Assembly (NCBI RefSeq): GCF_902833225.1
Contig: NZ_CADFEI010000007.1
Coordinates: 352,915 to 416,914, forward strand
Origin: Burkholderia sp. BCC1644
Lineage (GTDB): Bacteria > Pseudomonadota > Gammaproteobacteria > Burkholderiales > Burkholderiaceae
Length of the DNA stretch: 64,000 bases
Direction of reading: 5' to 3'
Shown here: positions 39,473 to 48,470 of the stretch, piece after piece
Layout of the letters: every line of letters starts with the position of its first letter
How positions within the stretch are numbered: position 1 is the stretch's first letter
Notes under the pieces: model-generated
Told to the model about the DNA's origin: nothing
The model's input: the letters and a program-made list of their open reading frames with translations, nothing else
Databases searched by the model: none
Position numbers and translations under genes: made by a program

Positions 39473-41953
39473 TCAATACTTCTTGCGGGCGCGAGTCTTC
39501 TTCGCGGTCGGCTTCGCGGGCGCACCGCCCCCGGCCTTCTTCTTCGCGGCGCCACGCGCGGCGCGCGCTTCCTGCACCGCGACGCTCGGCGCGCTCGCCG
39601 CTTTCTTGCGACGCGGCGCCGACTCTTCCGACGACGGCGGCAGCGCGCGCACGCGCGGGCCGTTGCCGTTGCCGTTGCGATCGGCACCGCCGGCAGCCGG
39701 CGCGGGCGACGGACGCGGCGCCTTCACCGGCGTATCGCGCACGAGGCGGAAGTCGATCTTGCGCGCGTCGAGATCGACGCGGCTCACCTGGACGCGCACG
39801 CGATCCGACAGACGATAGCGAATGCCCGTCCGTTCACCGCGCAGCTCGTTCTTGATCTCGTCGTACTGGAAGTAGTCCGAGCCGAGTTCCGTGACGTGCA
39901 CGAGCCCTTCGATGAACAGCGTGTCGAGCTGCACGAAGATGCCGAACGACGTGACGCCGTTCACCATCCCGCCGTACTCCTCGCCGAGCTTGTCACGCAT
40001 GAAGTAGCACTTGAGCCATGCCTCGACGTCGCGCGACGCTTCGTCCGCACGACGCTCGTTCGCCGAGCAGTGCAGGCCGAGCTCTTCCCAGATCGCCGTG
40101 TTCGAGCGCGAGCGGCCGCGCGATTCGTCGTCGGCCTGCTGCATGGCGCGCGCACGCGGCGACAGCGCGGTGTTCAGCTCGAAGCCGTCCGGCGCCTTCG
40201 GCGTGTACTTCTTGCCGGACAGGATCGCGTAGATCGCACGGTGCGTGAGCAGGTCGGGATAACGGCGGATCGGGCTCGTGAAGTGCGCGTACGCCTCGTA
40301 GGCGAGACCGAAGTGGCCGATGTTGTCCGGGCTGTAGACGGCCTGCTGCATCGAGCGCAGCAGCATCGGCTGCAGCATCTGCGCATCGGGCCGGTCGCGG
40401 ATCTGCGCCATCAGCGCCGCGTAGTCGCTCGCATGCGGCTTGTCGCCGCCGCCGAGCGACAGGCCCATGCCGCGCAGGAATGCGCGCAGGTTCTCGAGCT
40501 TCTCCGGCGTCGGCCCCGCGTGCACGCGGTACAGGCCCGGATGCTTGTTGCGCTTCAGGAAATCGGCCGCGCAGACGTTCGCGGCCAGCATGCACTCCTC
40601 GATCAGCTTGTGCGCGTCGTTGCGCTGACGCGGCACGATCTGCTCGATCTTGCCCTGCGAGTTGCAGACGATGTAGGTCTCGGTCGTGTCGAAGTCGATC
40701 GCCCCGCGCTTCTGACGGGCGGCGAACAGCGACTTGTAGACGCCGTACAGATCCTGCAGGTGCGGCAACAGGTCCGCGCGGCGCGCGGCCTCCGGGCCCT
40801 TCGTGTTCGACAGCACGGCCGCGACTTCGGTGTACGTGAGACGTGCAGCCGAATGGATCACGGCCGGGTAGAACTGGTACGCCTTGATCTCGCCGCGCGC
40901 GGTGATCACCATGTCGCACGCGAGCACGCAGCGGTCGACGTGCGGATTCAGCGAGCACAGGCCGTTCGACAGCTTCTCCGGCAGCATCGGGATCACGCGA
41001 CGCGGGAAATACACCGACGTGCTGCGTTCGAGCGCGTCGGCATCGAGGCCCGTGCCCGGCTGTACGTAGTGCGACACGTCCGCGATCGCGACGATCAGCC
41101 GGTAGCCGTCGCCACGGCCGACCTTGACCGGCTCGCAGTAGACGGCGTCGTCGAAGTCGCGGGCGTCCTCGCCGTCGATCGTCACGAGCGGCACGTCGCG
41201 CAGGTCGACGCGGAAGCGCAGGTCGGTCGGCCGCACCTTGTCGGGCAGCGCGGCGGCTTCGTCGAGCGCCGGCTGGCTGAATTCGTGCGGCACGCCGTAC
41301 TTGCGCACCGCGATTTCGATTTCCATGCCCGGATCGTCGATGTCGCCGAGCACTTCGACGACACGGCCGAGCGGCTGCGAATGACGGCTCGGGAAATCGG
41401 TCAGCTCGACGACGACGACCTGCCCGACCTTCGCCTTCTTCACGTTCTGCGTGATCAGGATGTCGTGGCCGATGCGCTTGTCTTCCGGCGCGACGATCAG
41501 CGCACCGTTCTCGTTGAGCAGGCGGCCGATCACGCGCTTGTTCGCGCGTTCGGTGACTTCGACGACATGCCCTTCCGGGCGGCCGCGGCGGTCGTAGCCG
41601 ACGATTCGCGCGAGCACGCGATCGTTGTGCATCACCTTTTGCATTTCGCCGTTCGGCAGGAACAGGTCGTCCTGGCCGTCGTCGCGGATCACGAACCCGT
41701 AACCGTCGCGATGCCCCTGCACGCGCCCGGCGACGAAGTTCGACGGATGGGTCAACTGATAATGGCCGCGCTTGTCGAGGCGGATCTGGCCGTCGCGCTC
41801 CATCGCGGCGACACGCCGGAAGAACCCCTCGCGCTCCTGACGCTTGATCGACAGGGCTTCGGCGATGTCGTTGGCAGCCAGCGACGCGTCGCTCGTCCGC
41901 AGCACGCCGAGAATTTCTTCACGGCTCGGAATGGGGTACGGATATTTGCTCAA
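39473..41953 (-). CDS. rnr: Ribonuclease R
   Basis: 826 residues. The order is an N-terminal helix-turn-helix (about 1-75), cold-shock domains, an RNB catalytic domain with TIDGEDARDFDDAVYCEPVK carrying the Asp cluster, and an S1 domain (GMVNGVTSFGIFVQLDTLFI). The C-terminus is a basic, low-complexity tail rich in Lys, Arg and Ala. RNase R is a processive 3'-5' exoribonuclease able to degrade structured RNA. It is transcribed before rlmB. Confidence 0.96.
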   Translation of the reverse strand: MSKYPYPIPSREEILGVLRTSDASLAANDIAEALSIKRQEREGFFRRVAAMERDGQIRLDKRGHYQLTHPSNFVAGRVQGHRDGYGFVIRDDGQDDLFLPNGEMQKVMHNDRVLARIVGYDRRGRPEGHVVEVTERANKRVIGRLLNENGALIVAPEDKRIGHDILITQNVKKAKVGQVVVVELTDFPSRHSQPLGRVVEVLGDIDDPGMEIEIAVRKYGVPHEFSQPALDEAAALPDKVRPTDLRFRVDLRDVPLVTIDGEDARDFDDAVYCEPVKVGRGDGYRLIVAIADVSHYVQPGTGLDADALERSTSVYFPRRVIPMLPEKLSNGLCSLNPHVDRCVLACDMVITARGEIKAYQFYPAVIHSAARLTYTEVAAVLSNTKGPEAARRADLLPHLQDLYGVYKSLFAARQKRGAIDFDTTETYIVCNSQGKIEQIVPRQRNDAHKLIEECMLAANVCAADFLKRNKHPGLYRVHAGPTPEKLENLRAFLRGMGLSLGGGDKPHASDYAALMAQIRDRPDAQMLQPMLLRSMQQAVYSPDNIGHFGLAYEAYAHFTSPIRRYPDLLTHRAIYAILSGKKYTPKAPDGFELNTALSPRARAMQQADDESRGRSRSNTAIWEELGLHCSANERRADEASRDVEAWLKCYFMRDKLGEEYGGMVNGVTSFGIFVQLDTLFIEGLVHVTELGSDYFQYDEIKNELRGERTGIRYRLSDRVRVQVSRVDLDARKIDFRLVRDTPVKAPRPSPAPAAGGADRNGNGNGPRVRALPPSSEESAPRRKKAASAPSVAVQEARAARGAAKKKAGGGAPAKPTAKKTRARKKY

Positions 41954-42139
41954 GGGTTTGTCGATGATTGTTCTCGTTGCGTTGACTGATGGTGCACGGC
42001 ATCAACATAGAGGTGTCCGTCAGACAGTTCTATATTGACGGCGGCGGGTCATTCTATCACCCGCCTGTGTCGCCAAATGACGGGGAATGCCGCGAGCAGG
42101 CGCGACGGCAGCCGGTTTGCGATGCATCGCAAAAAAGTG

Positions 42140-42167
42140 TTGACACGAATAATTGGGGCGCTATAAT
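42140..42167 (+). promoter_or_regulatory. Promoter of tRNA-Leu
   Basis: TTGACA (42140-42145) and TATAAT (42162-42167) are 16 bases apart, both perfect consensus. The tRNA starts 38 bases downstream. Confidence 0.9.
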
Positions 42168-42204
42168 TTCGCTTCTTTGCAGCAAGCAGCTCACTGCAAA
42201 ACGT

Positions 42205-42291
42205 GCCCAGGTGGCGGAATTGGTAGACGCACTAGGTTCAGGTCCTAGCGGTGGCAACATCGTGGAGGTTCGAGTCCTCTCCTGGGCACCA
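42205..42291 (+). tRNA. tRNA-Leu (CAG)
   Basis: 87 bases with a long variable arm, as in class II tRNAs, and encoded CCA. The anticodon loop TTCAGGT gives CAG. Acceptor GCCCAGG pairs with CCTGGGC. Confidence 0.95.
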
Positions 42292-42330
42292 TCTGTTTTT
42301 AAAAAGGTCGGCTTCTAGCCGGCCTTTTTT
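42271..42330 (+). repeat. First copy of the tRNA-Leu 3'-end/terminator repeat
   Basis: 60 bases covering the last 21 bases of tRNA-Leu and its terminator. A second copy at 42425-42484 is identical at 57 of 60 positions. The offset is 154 bases. Confidence 0.92.
42303..42330 (+). terminator. Terminator of tRNA-Leu
   Basis: An 11-bp stem (AAAGGTCGGCT / AGCCGGCCTTT, one G-T pair) with a T tract follows the tRNA by 11 bases. It is repeated at 42457-42484. Confidence 0.88.
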
Positions 42331-42424
42331 CATTTCAAGCCCAGGAAGCAAAGCGCCTGCGCGCTTTGCGTGAGGACTCGAAAGGCTGCGCTTGCAAGCG
42401 CAGCCGGGGTCGCGCATGTGTGAC

Positions 42425-42484
42425 CGAGTCCTCTCCCGGGCACCATCTGTTTTTAAAAAGGTCGGCTTCCAGCCGGCCTTTTTC
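42425..42484 (+). repeat. Second copy of the tRNA-Leu 3'-end/terminator repeat
   Basis: It repeats the tRNA-Leu T arm and acceptor 3' strand with CCA and the terminator, but lacks the 5' part of the tRNA, so it is no functional tRNA. Differences are three T-to-C changes. Between the copies lie a hairpin (42348-42369) and a perfect 22-bp palindrome (42384-42405). Confidence 0.9.
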
Positions 42485-42590
42485 TTTTTCTGGCCTGGAA
42501 AGCACAATGCCCGGGCGCCTTGCACGCCCGGGCTGACATCTGCCCCCCATTCTCCGCAAGCACATCGCTTCCGGCACGACGGAAGCTGCA

Positions 42591-43142
42591 TCACAGCATC
42601 CGCTTCAGCACACCGTTCTTCGACACGAAATGATGCTTGAGCGCCGCACCCGCATGTGCCGCCACCAGCAAGGCCAGCGTATAGCAGCCGATCCGGTGGA
42701 GTACGAACCAGTGTTCGGTCACCGGCCCCGCGCTGAACGGCGTTTTCACGTAAACGATCCCGAACAGCCAGTAACCGTCCGGCACCATCACGAACCCGCT
42801 GAACAGGACGAACGCGACGAGCACGTAAATCAGCGCGTGCACCAGATGCGCGATCGCGCGCTGCCCCTGCGGAACCGACTCGACGTCGGGAGGCGTCCGG
42901 CGGAAGAACGACCATACGTACCGCAGCGGAAACAATACGATCAGGCAGCTCGCGAGCGACATGTTGAGCGTCGACACGACGCGCCAGAGACCCTGATCGG
43001 TGATGAAGTGCAGCGCGAAGCCGGCCGCCATCGTGTACAGGATCACGACCGCGAAGATCCAGTGCAGCGCGCGGGAGAAGCGATCGTATCGGCCGTCGGC
43101 TGACGACGTTCGCTGCGTATGTATCGGGTAAGCCGCCTGCAT
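42591..43142 (-). CDS. Cytochrome b561 family protein
   Basis: 183 residues with four membrane helices. His residues in RALHWIFAVVILYTMAAGFA, IAHLVHALIYVLVAFVLFSG and LHRIGCYTLALLVAAHAGAA are the haem ligands. Such proteins pass electrons from quinol, for example to superoxide or oxygen. The gene stands alone, 298 bases from tRNA-Leu. The start ATG at 43142 gives the usual length. Confidence 0.9.
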   Translation of the reverse strand: MQAAYPIHTQRTSSADGRYDRFSRALHWIFAVVILYTMAAGFALHFITDQGLWRVVSTLNMSLASCLIVLFPLRYVWSFFRRTPPDVESVPQGQRAIAHLVHALIYVLVAFVLFSGFVMVPDGYWLFGIVYVKTPFSAGPVTEHWFVLHRIGCYTLALLVAAHAGAALKHHFVSKNGVLKRML

Positions 43143-43282
43143 GATTCATCCTTTATCGGTTGTCGGTTCATGGTTGCCATGGATAAGTGGATGAAATTAT
43201 CGAGGTCGAATCCGGTGCCGATAATCAATCTCAAGGATTTCAAAATATCCGGCGCGACAACGCACCGCCCTGCCGCCCGGCA

Positions 43283-44251
43283 TCAACGCATCTCGATCAG
43301 GAATGTCATCACGCTGTCGCCGGAACCCGCCGTTACGCGCTCACCGTACTGGTAGTACTGCGCGACGAAGGGCAACGTGGTCGCCCCGACATTCGCGTCG
43401 CCGAGGCTGTGCCACGCGTTCAGCATCACGGGCACATCGTCTTTCAGCACGCGAATCCCGACACCTTGCGCCGCGTCGTCGCCTTGCAACTTCAGTATGT
43501 CCGTGGTGCCCGGCACGGTCTCGCCGAGCAACTGGATCGACAGCGGCGTCGGCCGCGGATCGCCGTACGGGCTGCACGTCAGGTCGATCACGAATTCGCG
43601 CGACGCACGAGCCGCGCCGGGACCGTCGAACGCAATCGCGGGCACGGCCCCGAGTGGAACAACGAGATGCTTCGAGTCGGTATTGACCGTGCATGCGACG
43701 CCGCGCACGTAGCTGCTCGTGACGTGCTTGCGCACGACGTTGTGGTCGGGATCGCCGATCGCAGCCGACGCGTCGACGCTCAGCGCCTGGCCCTGCAGGA
43801 AGCCGGGCGTCACCGGCCCGGTCTTGACGAGTTCCATGTCGATCACGTACTCACGCGCGCTGCCGTCGCCCGGGTGCACACCGAGCAGGCCGTCGGTATT
43901 GCCGCCGAGATTTTCGCCATCGCGCGTCACGCGCAGCGCAAGCCCGGGCAGGTTGGTTGCCCACAGGTTCATGCCCGGCAGCGCGCCGAACTCGCTCGAA
44001 TACCGCAGATTGCGCGGCTCGGCATCGTTCTGCCCGTTCCGCGAGCAGGTGACGGTCAGCGTGAACCGGGTCGACTCGACGACGCCGCCGACCTCGACGA
44101 GGTCGGCGGCCATCGGGCCGAATTCGATCGGATTGAAATCCTCGGGCGCGCTCAGGCAGGTGGCGAACGCGGGCGCCGCGCCGAACGTCAGCGCGGCAAG
44201 CGCGGCCCAGCGGCACAGGCGGGCCGCAAATCGGAAAGTCACAGGTTTCAT
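43283..44251 (-). CDS. Fimbrial tip adhesin/minor subunit
   Basis: 322 residues, with an N-terminal signal peptide (LAALTFGAAPAFA) and mature start TCLSAPEDF. The N-terminal half would be a receptor-binding domain. The C-terminal half is a pilin domain with Cys-containing FVIDLTCSPYGDP and a beta-zipper end YYQYGERVTAGSGDSVMTFL. It is the last gene of the chaperone-usher operon and overlaps the usher stop. This fits a two-domain tip adhesin. Confidence 0.85.
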   Translation of the reverse strand: MKPVTFRFAARLCRWAALAALTFGAAPAFATCLSAPEDFNPIEFGPMAADLVEVGGVVESTRFTLTVTCSRNGQNDAEPRNLRYSSEFGALPGMNLWATNLPGLALRVTRDGENLGGNTDGLLGVHPGDGSAREYVIDMELVKTGPVTPGFLQGQALSVDASAAIGDPDHNVVRKHVTSSYVRGVACTVNTDSKHLVVPLGAVPAIAFDGPGAARASREFVIDLTCSPYGDPRPTPLSIQLLGETVPGTTDILKLQGDDAAQGVGIRVLKDDVPVMLNAWHSLGDANVGATTLPFVAQYYQYGERVTAGSGDSVMTFLIEMR

Positions 44252-46821
44252 GATCGGGATGAGGGCGAGGAAGAGGCGTCGGCCCGAAGCGCGGGATGCG
44301 TACGCGAGCAGACGACGTCGAGTTCGGGAAAATGGCGATGCGCGGTCGATTCGCCCATGTCGTACGACAGCCCGCAACGCTCGTCCGGGCGCACTCCCCA
44401 GCGCACGAGCAGGTCGCCGGCACGCTCGACGCCGGTGACGAAGCCCTGGCCGTTCGGGCCCACCATGCCGACTTCCTTGCCGTCCGTGGTCAGCACGGCG
44501 GCGCCGAACGGCACCGGCTTGCCCATGTCGTCGGCCACGTCGAGCATCAGGCGTCCTGCCTCGACTTCGAACGGCGCCAGCACGACCGCCCCGCGGGTCG
44601 GCACGACGTGCACGATCGCGTTGCGAATCTCGAGCTGGCGATCGAGTTCAGCCGTGCGTAGTGCGACGCGGTTCTGTCGGTACGGCACGACATGCGGCAC
44701 GACCGCGTAACCCGCGCGGTCGGTGCGTACGCCGGCATGCGCGATCACGCCCACGTTGGCCGCGCCCTCGCTGCGCACGAGCGCGACGGTTTCGCCGAGC
44801 GGCTGCGACAGCGTGACGCCGCCGCCATGCACGAGCACGCCGCCCGCCGCGCCGACGGACGTCTGCGAACCGCTGCGCGTCTGGTTGTGAGTGGCCGCGA
44901 ACTGACCGGTCGGCGCGCGATAGTTCAGGTTCACCGCGCCGCCCACGCCGTTCGCCGAACGATCGGCGTCGACGCCATAACTCAGGCGATCGTCGGCCAG
45001 CAGTGTGCCGAACACGCCCGCGCGCTGCTCGGTGCCAGCCGTGCCGGCGATCAGCGTCGCGCTGCCGTACGCCCGCGCCGCCGCACGCCGGCCACCCATC
45101 GGAATCGAGAGGTTCAGCGACACCTGCCGGCTGCTCGTGCCGCGGGCGCGCGATTCGTTGCTCAGGTTCACGTTGTACGACACGCGCGAAACACTGCCCG
45201 CGTAGCCGAGCTGCACCAGCCGGTCCTCCCCGGCGCCGTCGCGGTACGTACGCCGGCTCGCGCTGACGTACAGCGAACCCGCCCGCCCGAGGTTCTGCGA
45301 TACGCTCAGATCGCCGCGACTGCGCTTGCCGGCGCGATATGCCCAGTTGTCGACCGACGCCGCGTAATGCACCGCAATGTCGGACAGGCTGCGATAGCCG
45401 GCCGAATAATAATGGTGCGCGGCACGCAGTTCCGTGCCGGTCGACGCGAACGCCTTCGCGAACATCACGCGCGCCGCGCTGCCGGCCCCCGCCCGCCCCT
45501 TGTGGTCACGATGGCGCGCATGCACGAGATCGACTGAAACCGCACCGACCCGCGGCATGTTGCGCGCCACACCGGCCGCCAGTGCCGCATACCCGCTCGC
45601 GAACGTCGCGCCGCCGTAGACCGTGATCTCGCCCGGCAAGCCGTAGGCGGCACTCGCCGACGTGAACCATTGCGGCCGGTCGGAATCGGCGCGCAGGCGC
45701 CCCGCGGCCGCGCGATAGGACCACGCGTTCTGGCGCAGCAACGTTGGAATGCTCGCCGACGACTGGATGAAGCTACGCGCTTGTCCGTCCGCCTCGACGA
45801 TCGTCACGTCGAGATCCGCGTTCGATGCGACCGCGTACAGGTCGTCGATCTCGAACGGGCCCGGCGGCACGTAATTGCTGTAGATCAGATAGCCGTTCTG
45901 GCGGATCTCGACCTTCGCATGACTTTGCGCGATGCCGCGCACGACGGGTGCGTAGCCGCGCTGGCTGTCCGGCTGCATTGTGTCGTCGGACGCGAGCTGC
46001 ACGCCCTGGAACGCCACGCTGTCGAACACGATATCGGACGTGAAACTGTCGCCGAGCGTCACGCGGCTGCGCCACGCGGGAATGTCGCGCTCCAGATAGG
46101 TAATCGCAAACTGCGTCTGCAACCCCGACGCGTTGCGGTTCACCATCGCGCTGCCGCGCAGCCGCCATGCGCCGAGGTTCAGCCCCGCACGCACGCTGCC
46201 GTAGGCTTCGGTCGCCTGGCCGGACGGCAGGTCACCGTAACGCCGCTGCGCGGCGTTGACGCGGTAGTCGAAACGCATCGCGTCGATGCCTTCGTCCCAT
46301 CGCGACGGATCGACCGAGCCGCGCGGCACGCGCTTCATTTTCGCCTGCGGCACCGTCAGCGAAAGCGTCTGGCGATCCGGGTCCACCGTGACGGTCGCGT
46401 CCGGCATCGCGTTGCGCGGGTCGACGCATATCGCTGCGCGATCGTTTGCGCCATCGTTCGCGCCAGCTTCGGCAAGCAGCGGAAACGCCGCCACGTTCAC
46501 ACCGAACGTATCAAGTTGCGCGGCGCTCACGCAGGGCCGTACCGGCTCGCCGCGGACATCGCGCTCGAAACGGACGTCATGCGGGCCGTACGATTCGCCA
46601 TTCACCGTCACCTCGACCGGATGCACGCCGGGCAGCAGCACGTTCGCTTCGGAGAACACGTCGAGATCCACGTCCGCCTGCGTGTTGCCGAACGCGAGGA
46701 ACGCGGGATTGAATGCCGTCTGCGCGTGCGCGGTCCCGCCGCCCGCGATCGGCAAGCCGAACGCGGCGGTCGAGGCGAGCGCGAGCACGCATCGGCGCAG
46801 CAGGTGAAGGCGTCGTGTCAT
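44248..46821 (-). CDS. Fimbrial outer membrane usher
   Basis: 857 residues, FimD/PapC family. A signal peptide is followed by FNPAFLAFGNTQADVDLDVF, the usual NTD start. The beta-barrel with plug (NQFGVxx region, YGSVRAGLNLGAWRLRGSAM, PSDDTMQPDSQRGYAPVVRG) and C-terminal domains (LMLDVADDMGKPVPFGAAVL) follow. The usher passes chaperone-bound subunits to the surface. It lies between the chaperone (121-base gap) and the adhesin genes. Confidence 0.95.
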   Translation of the reverse strand: MTRRLHLLRRCVLALASTAAFGLPIAGGGTAHAQTAFNPAFLAFGNTQADVDLDVFSEANVLLPGVHPVEVTVNGESYGPHDVRFERDVRGEPVRPCVSAAQLDTFGVNVAAFPLLAEAGANDGANDRAAICVDPRNAMPDATVTVDPDRQTLSLTVPQAKMKRVPRGSVDPSRWDEGIDAMRFDYRVNAAQRRYGDLPSGQATEAYGSVRAGLNLGAWRLRGSAMVNRNASGLQTQFAITYLERDIPAWRSRVTLGDSFTSDIVFDSVAFQGVQLASDDTMQPDSQRGYAPVVRGIAQSHAKVEIRQNGYLIYSNYVPPGPFEIDDLYAVASNADLDVTIVEADGQARSFIQSSASIPTLLRQNAWSYRAAAGRLRADSDRPQWFTSASAAYGLPGEITVYGGATFASGYAALAAGVARNMPRVGAVSVDLVHARHRDHKGRAGAGSAARVMFAKAFASTGTELRAAHHYYSAGYRSLSDIAVHYAASVDNWAYRAGKRSRGDLSVSQNLGRAGSLYVSASRRTYRDGAGEDRLVQLGYAGSVSRVSYNVNLSNESRARGTSSRQVSLNLSIPMGGRRAAARAYGSATLIAGTAGTEQRAGVFGTLLADDRLSYGVDADRSANGVGGAVNLNYRAPTGQFAATHNQTRSGSQTSVGAAGGVLVHGGGVTLSQPLGETVALVRSEGAANVGVIAHAGVRTDRAGYAVVPHVVPYRQNRVALRTAELDRQLEIRNAIVHVVPTRGAVVLAPFEVEAGRLMLDVADDMGKPVPFGAAVLTTDGKEVGMVGPNGQGFVTGVERAGDLLVRWGVRPDERCGLSYDMGESTAHRHFPELDVVCSRTHPALRADASSSPSSRS

Positions 46822-46942
46822 GAACGAAGGCGCGGCCGCGCCGGACGAGCGCGGGCCACGTGTATGAAGTCGGGGTAATCGAAAGGATCGGAAACTGCAG
46901 TGTGCGAAGCGGCCGTCGGCACGCTTCGCACGCCGCGTCGCG

Positions 46943-47671
46943 TCAGGCGTCGTCGGCCGGCATCGTCACCGTGACGGGCGGCGTCACGGCGCCGTAATCG
47001 TTGATCGTGCTGAACGTCAGCGCACCTGGCTGCGTCGCCATCGCCCGGATCGTGCGCAGCGGGTAGGTCGTCGTTTGCAGCGGCGGCGCCATCTCGAGAT
47101 CGACGTCCTCGAAGGCGCCGGCGTCCACGCCGATCTTCGCGAACGTGACGTGATAAGGCGTCGGATTGTGCACCGACAGCAGCGCGCCGTCGCCCGACGG
47201 CACGATGCGCCACGTCAGCGCCGCATGCGCGTCGGCGGCCGAACCGGTCAACCCCTGCGGCCGGTAGAACGCCTTGAGGCGCGTCTGGATCGCGATCTGC
47301 AGCACGTTCTCCTGCTTCGGCGCGGCCGGGATCTCCTTCACGTTCAGCCACAGCATCGATTCGCGGTCGGCCGGCAGCGCATGCTTGACGCGCATCACGC
47401 GCAACAGGTTTTCCTTGCCGGGATCGAGCCGCGACAGCGGCGGCGTGACGAAGAACGGCGCCTTCGCGCTGCCTTCCCCCTGCCCGCCATCGATCCATGC
47501 CTGCACGACATACGGCTGGCCGTCCGTGTTCTTCACGGGCACGACGGCCTCGCGCCTGTCCTCGTGCAGGATCACGCGCGTCGCGCCGACCACGATGCCC
47601 GCGAACGCGCCGTGGGTCACGCACAGGCCGAGCACGCACGCGAGCACGCGGTGCACGAATCGAGTCGTCAT
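46943..47671 (-). CDS. Periplasmic fimbrial chaperone
   Basis: 242 residues, PapD/FimC family. A signal peptide ends at THGAFA. The first Ig-like domain carries GATRVILHEDRREAVVPVKN and NLLRVMRV, and the proline-containing loop DRESMLWLNVKEIPAAPK is the family signature. The second domain ends near TINDYGAVTPPVTVTMPAD. The chaperone folds pilins by donor-strand complementation. Its ATG at 47671 lies 17 bases before the pilin stop. Confidence 0.94.
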   Translation of the reverse strand: MTTRFVHRVLACVLGLCVTHGAFAGIVVGATRVILHEDRREAVVPVKNTDGQPYVVQAWIDGGQGEGSAKAPFFVTPPLSRLDPGKENLLRVMRVKHALPADRESMLWLNVKEIPAAPKQENVLQIAIQTRLKAFYRPQGLTGSAADAHAALTWRIVPSGDGALLSVHNPTPYHVTFAKIGVDAGAFEDVDLEMAPPLQTTTYPLRTIRAMATQPGALTFSTINDYGAVTPPVTVTMPADDA

Positions 47672-47688
47672 CGGTCGATCCCCTGCGC

Positions 47689-48210
47689 TCAACGGTAGTG
47701 CAGCGTGAACGACGCCGTGCCGTTCGCCTCGCCCGCCTCGGTCTGGTCGGAAGTCGAGACGTAGTTCGCGGCGAAGTTCAGCACGTTGCTGCCCGGCGTC
47801 AGCTGGAGCGTGTCGGTCTCGCTGTTGATGCCGATCGGCTCGCCGTCGTCGTGCATCAACTGGATGCCGACGCCTTTCGCGTCGTCCGTGCCGCCGCTGC
47901 CGATCGCGAGCAGCGTCGGATCGTCGCCGTGCGCCATGCCTTCGAACTGCGCGCGCACGCCGCTCAACTGGTCGTCGCACGCGCTCAGCGCGATCTGGAA
48001 CGGCACGCGACGGCTCTCCCGGCCCGCCGCGGCAAGCTGGTCGACACCGATCGCACCGAGCGGCACCTGGATATTGCTGTTGTCGATCTGGCAGGTCGTC
48101 GCGACGATCTTGCCGTGGAAGTTGATCGTGCCGTCCGCCGCCAGCGCGGACGTCGAACCGAATGCCGCCATCAGCGCGGCAAACACGAGATGCTTTTGGT
48201 ACTGTTTCAT
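47689..48210 (-). CDS. Major fimbrial subunit (type 1-like pilin)
   Basis: 173 residues. The signal peptide MKQYQKHLVFAALMAAFGST is followed by ADGTINFHGKIVATTCQIDN, the type 1 pilin start with the first Cys. The second Cys is in IALSACDDQLSG. The C-terminal beta-zipper GTASFTLHYR ends with a penultimate Tyr. It is the first gene of the fimbrial operon pilin-chaperone-usher-adhesin. Confidence 0.93.
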   Translation of the reverse strand: MKQYQKHLVFAALMAAFGSTSALAADGTINFHGKIVATTCQIDNSNIQVPLGAIGVDQLAAAGRESRRVPFQIALSACDDQLSGVRAQFEGMAHGDDPTLLAIGSGGTDDAKGVGIQLMHDDGEPIGINSETDTLQLTPGSNVLNFAANYVSTSDQTEAGEANGTASFTLHYR

Positions 48211-48470
48211 CGAATGCCTGGAAAGAAAGGTGAGGATGTCCGTTGCCAGTCCGTGACAGCGGAACAGCGAACCCGTCGAGTTCGCAGGCATTATTCCGGC
48301 CGCGCCGCGGCGGCCAAACAAATCTGGAAGAATCCTCAATGCGCGAACGCGATCGCGCGCAGGCAGGCCGAACACGCCGCTCGAACCGGCGGCGGCAATC
48401 GATGAGCAGGAAGAGCCGAATGACCGGCTCGCGGAATATCGACGCCGGCGGCCCTACCCGCCGGCCCGGC
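48211..48470. other. Promoter region of the fimbrial operon
   Basis: 260 bases between the pilin start and the response regulator stop. No gene is seen; a frame through it is a shadow. An inverted repeat or phase-variation switch is not apparent. Confidence 0.45.

Noticed and set aside
39419..41989. Open frame of 856 codons antisense to rnr
   Set aside because: RNase R domains on the minus strand explain the region; the antisense product is Arg/Val/His-rich with no family features.
42425..42446. A second tRNA gene after tRNA-Leu
   Set aside because: Only the 3' end of the tRNA is repeated; no acceptor 5' strand, D arm or anticodon arm is present.
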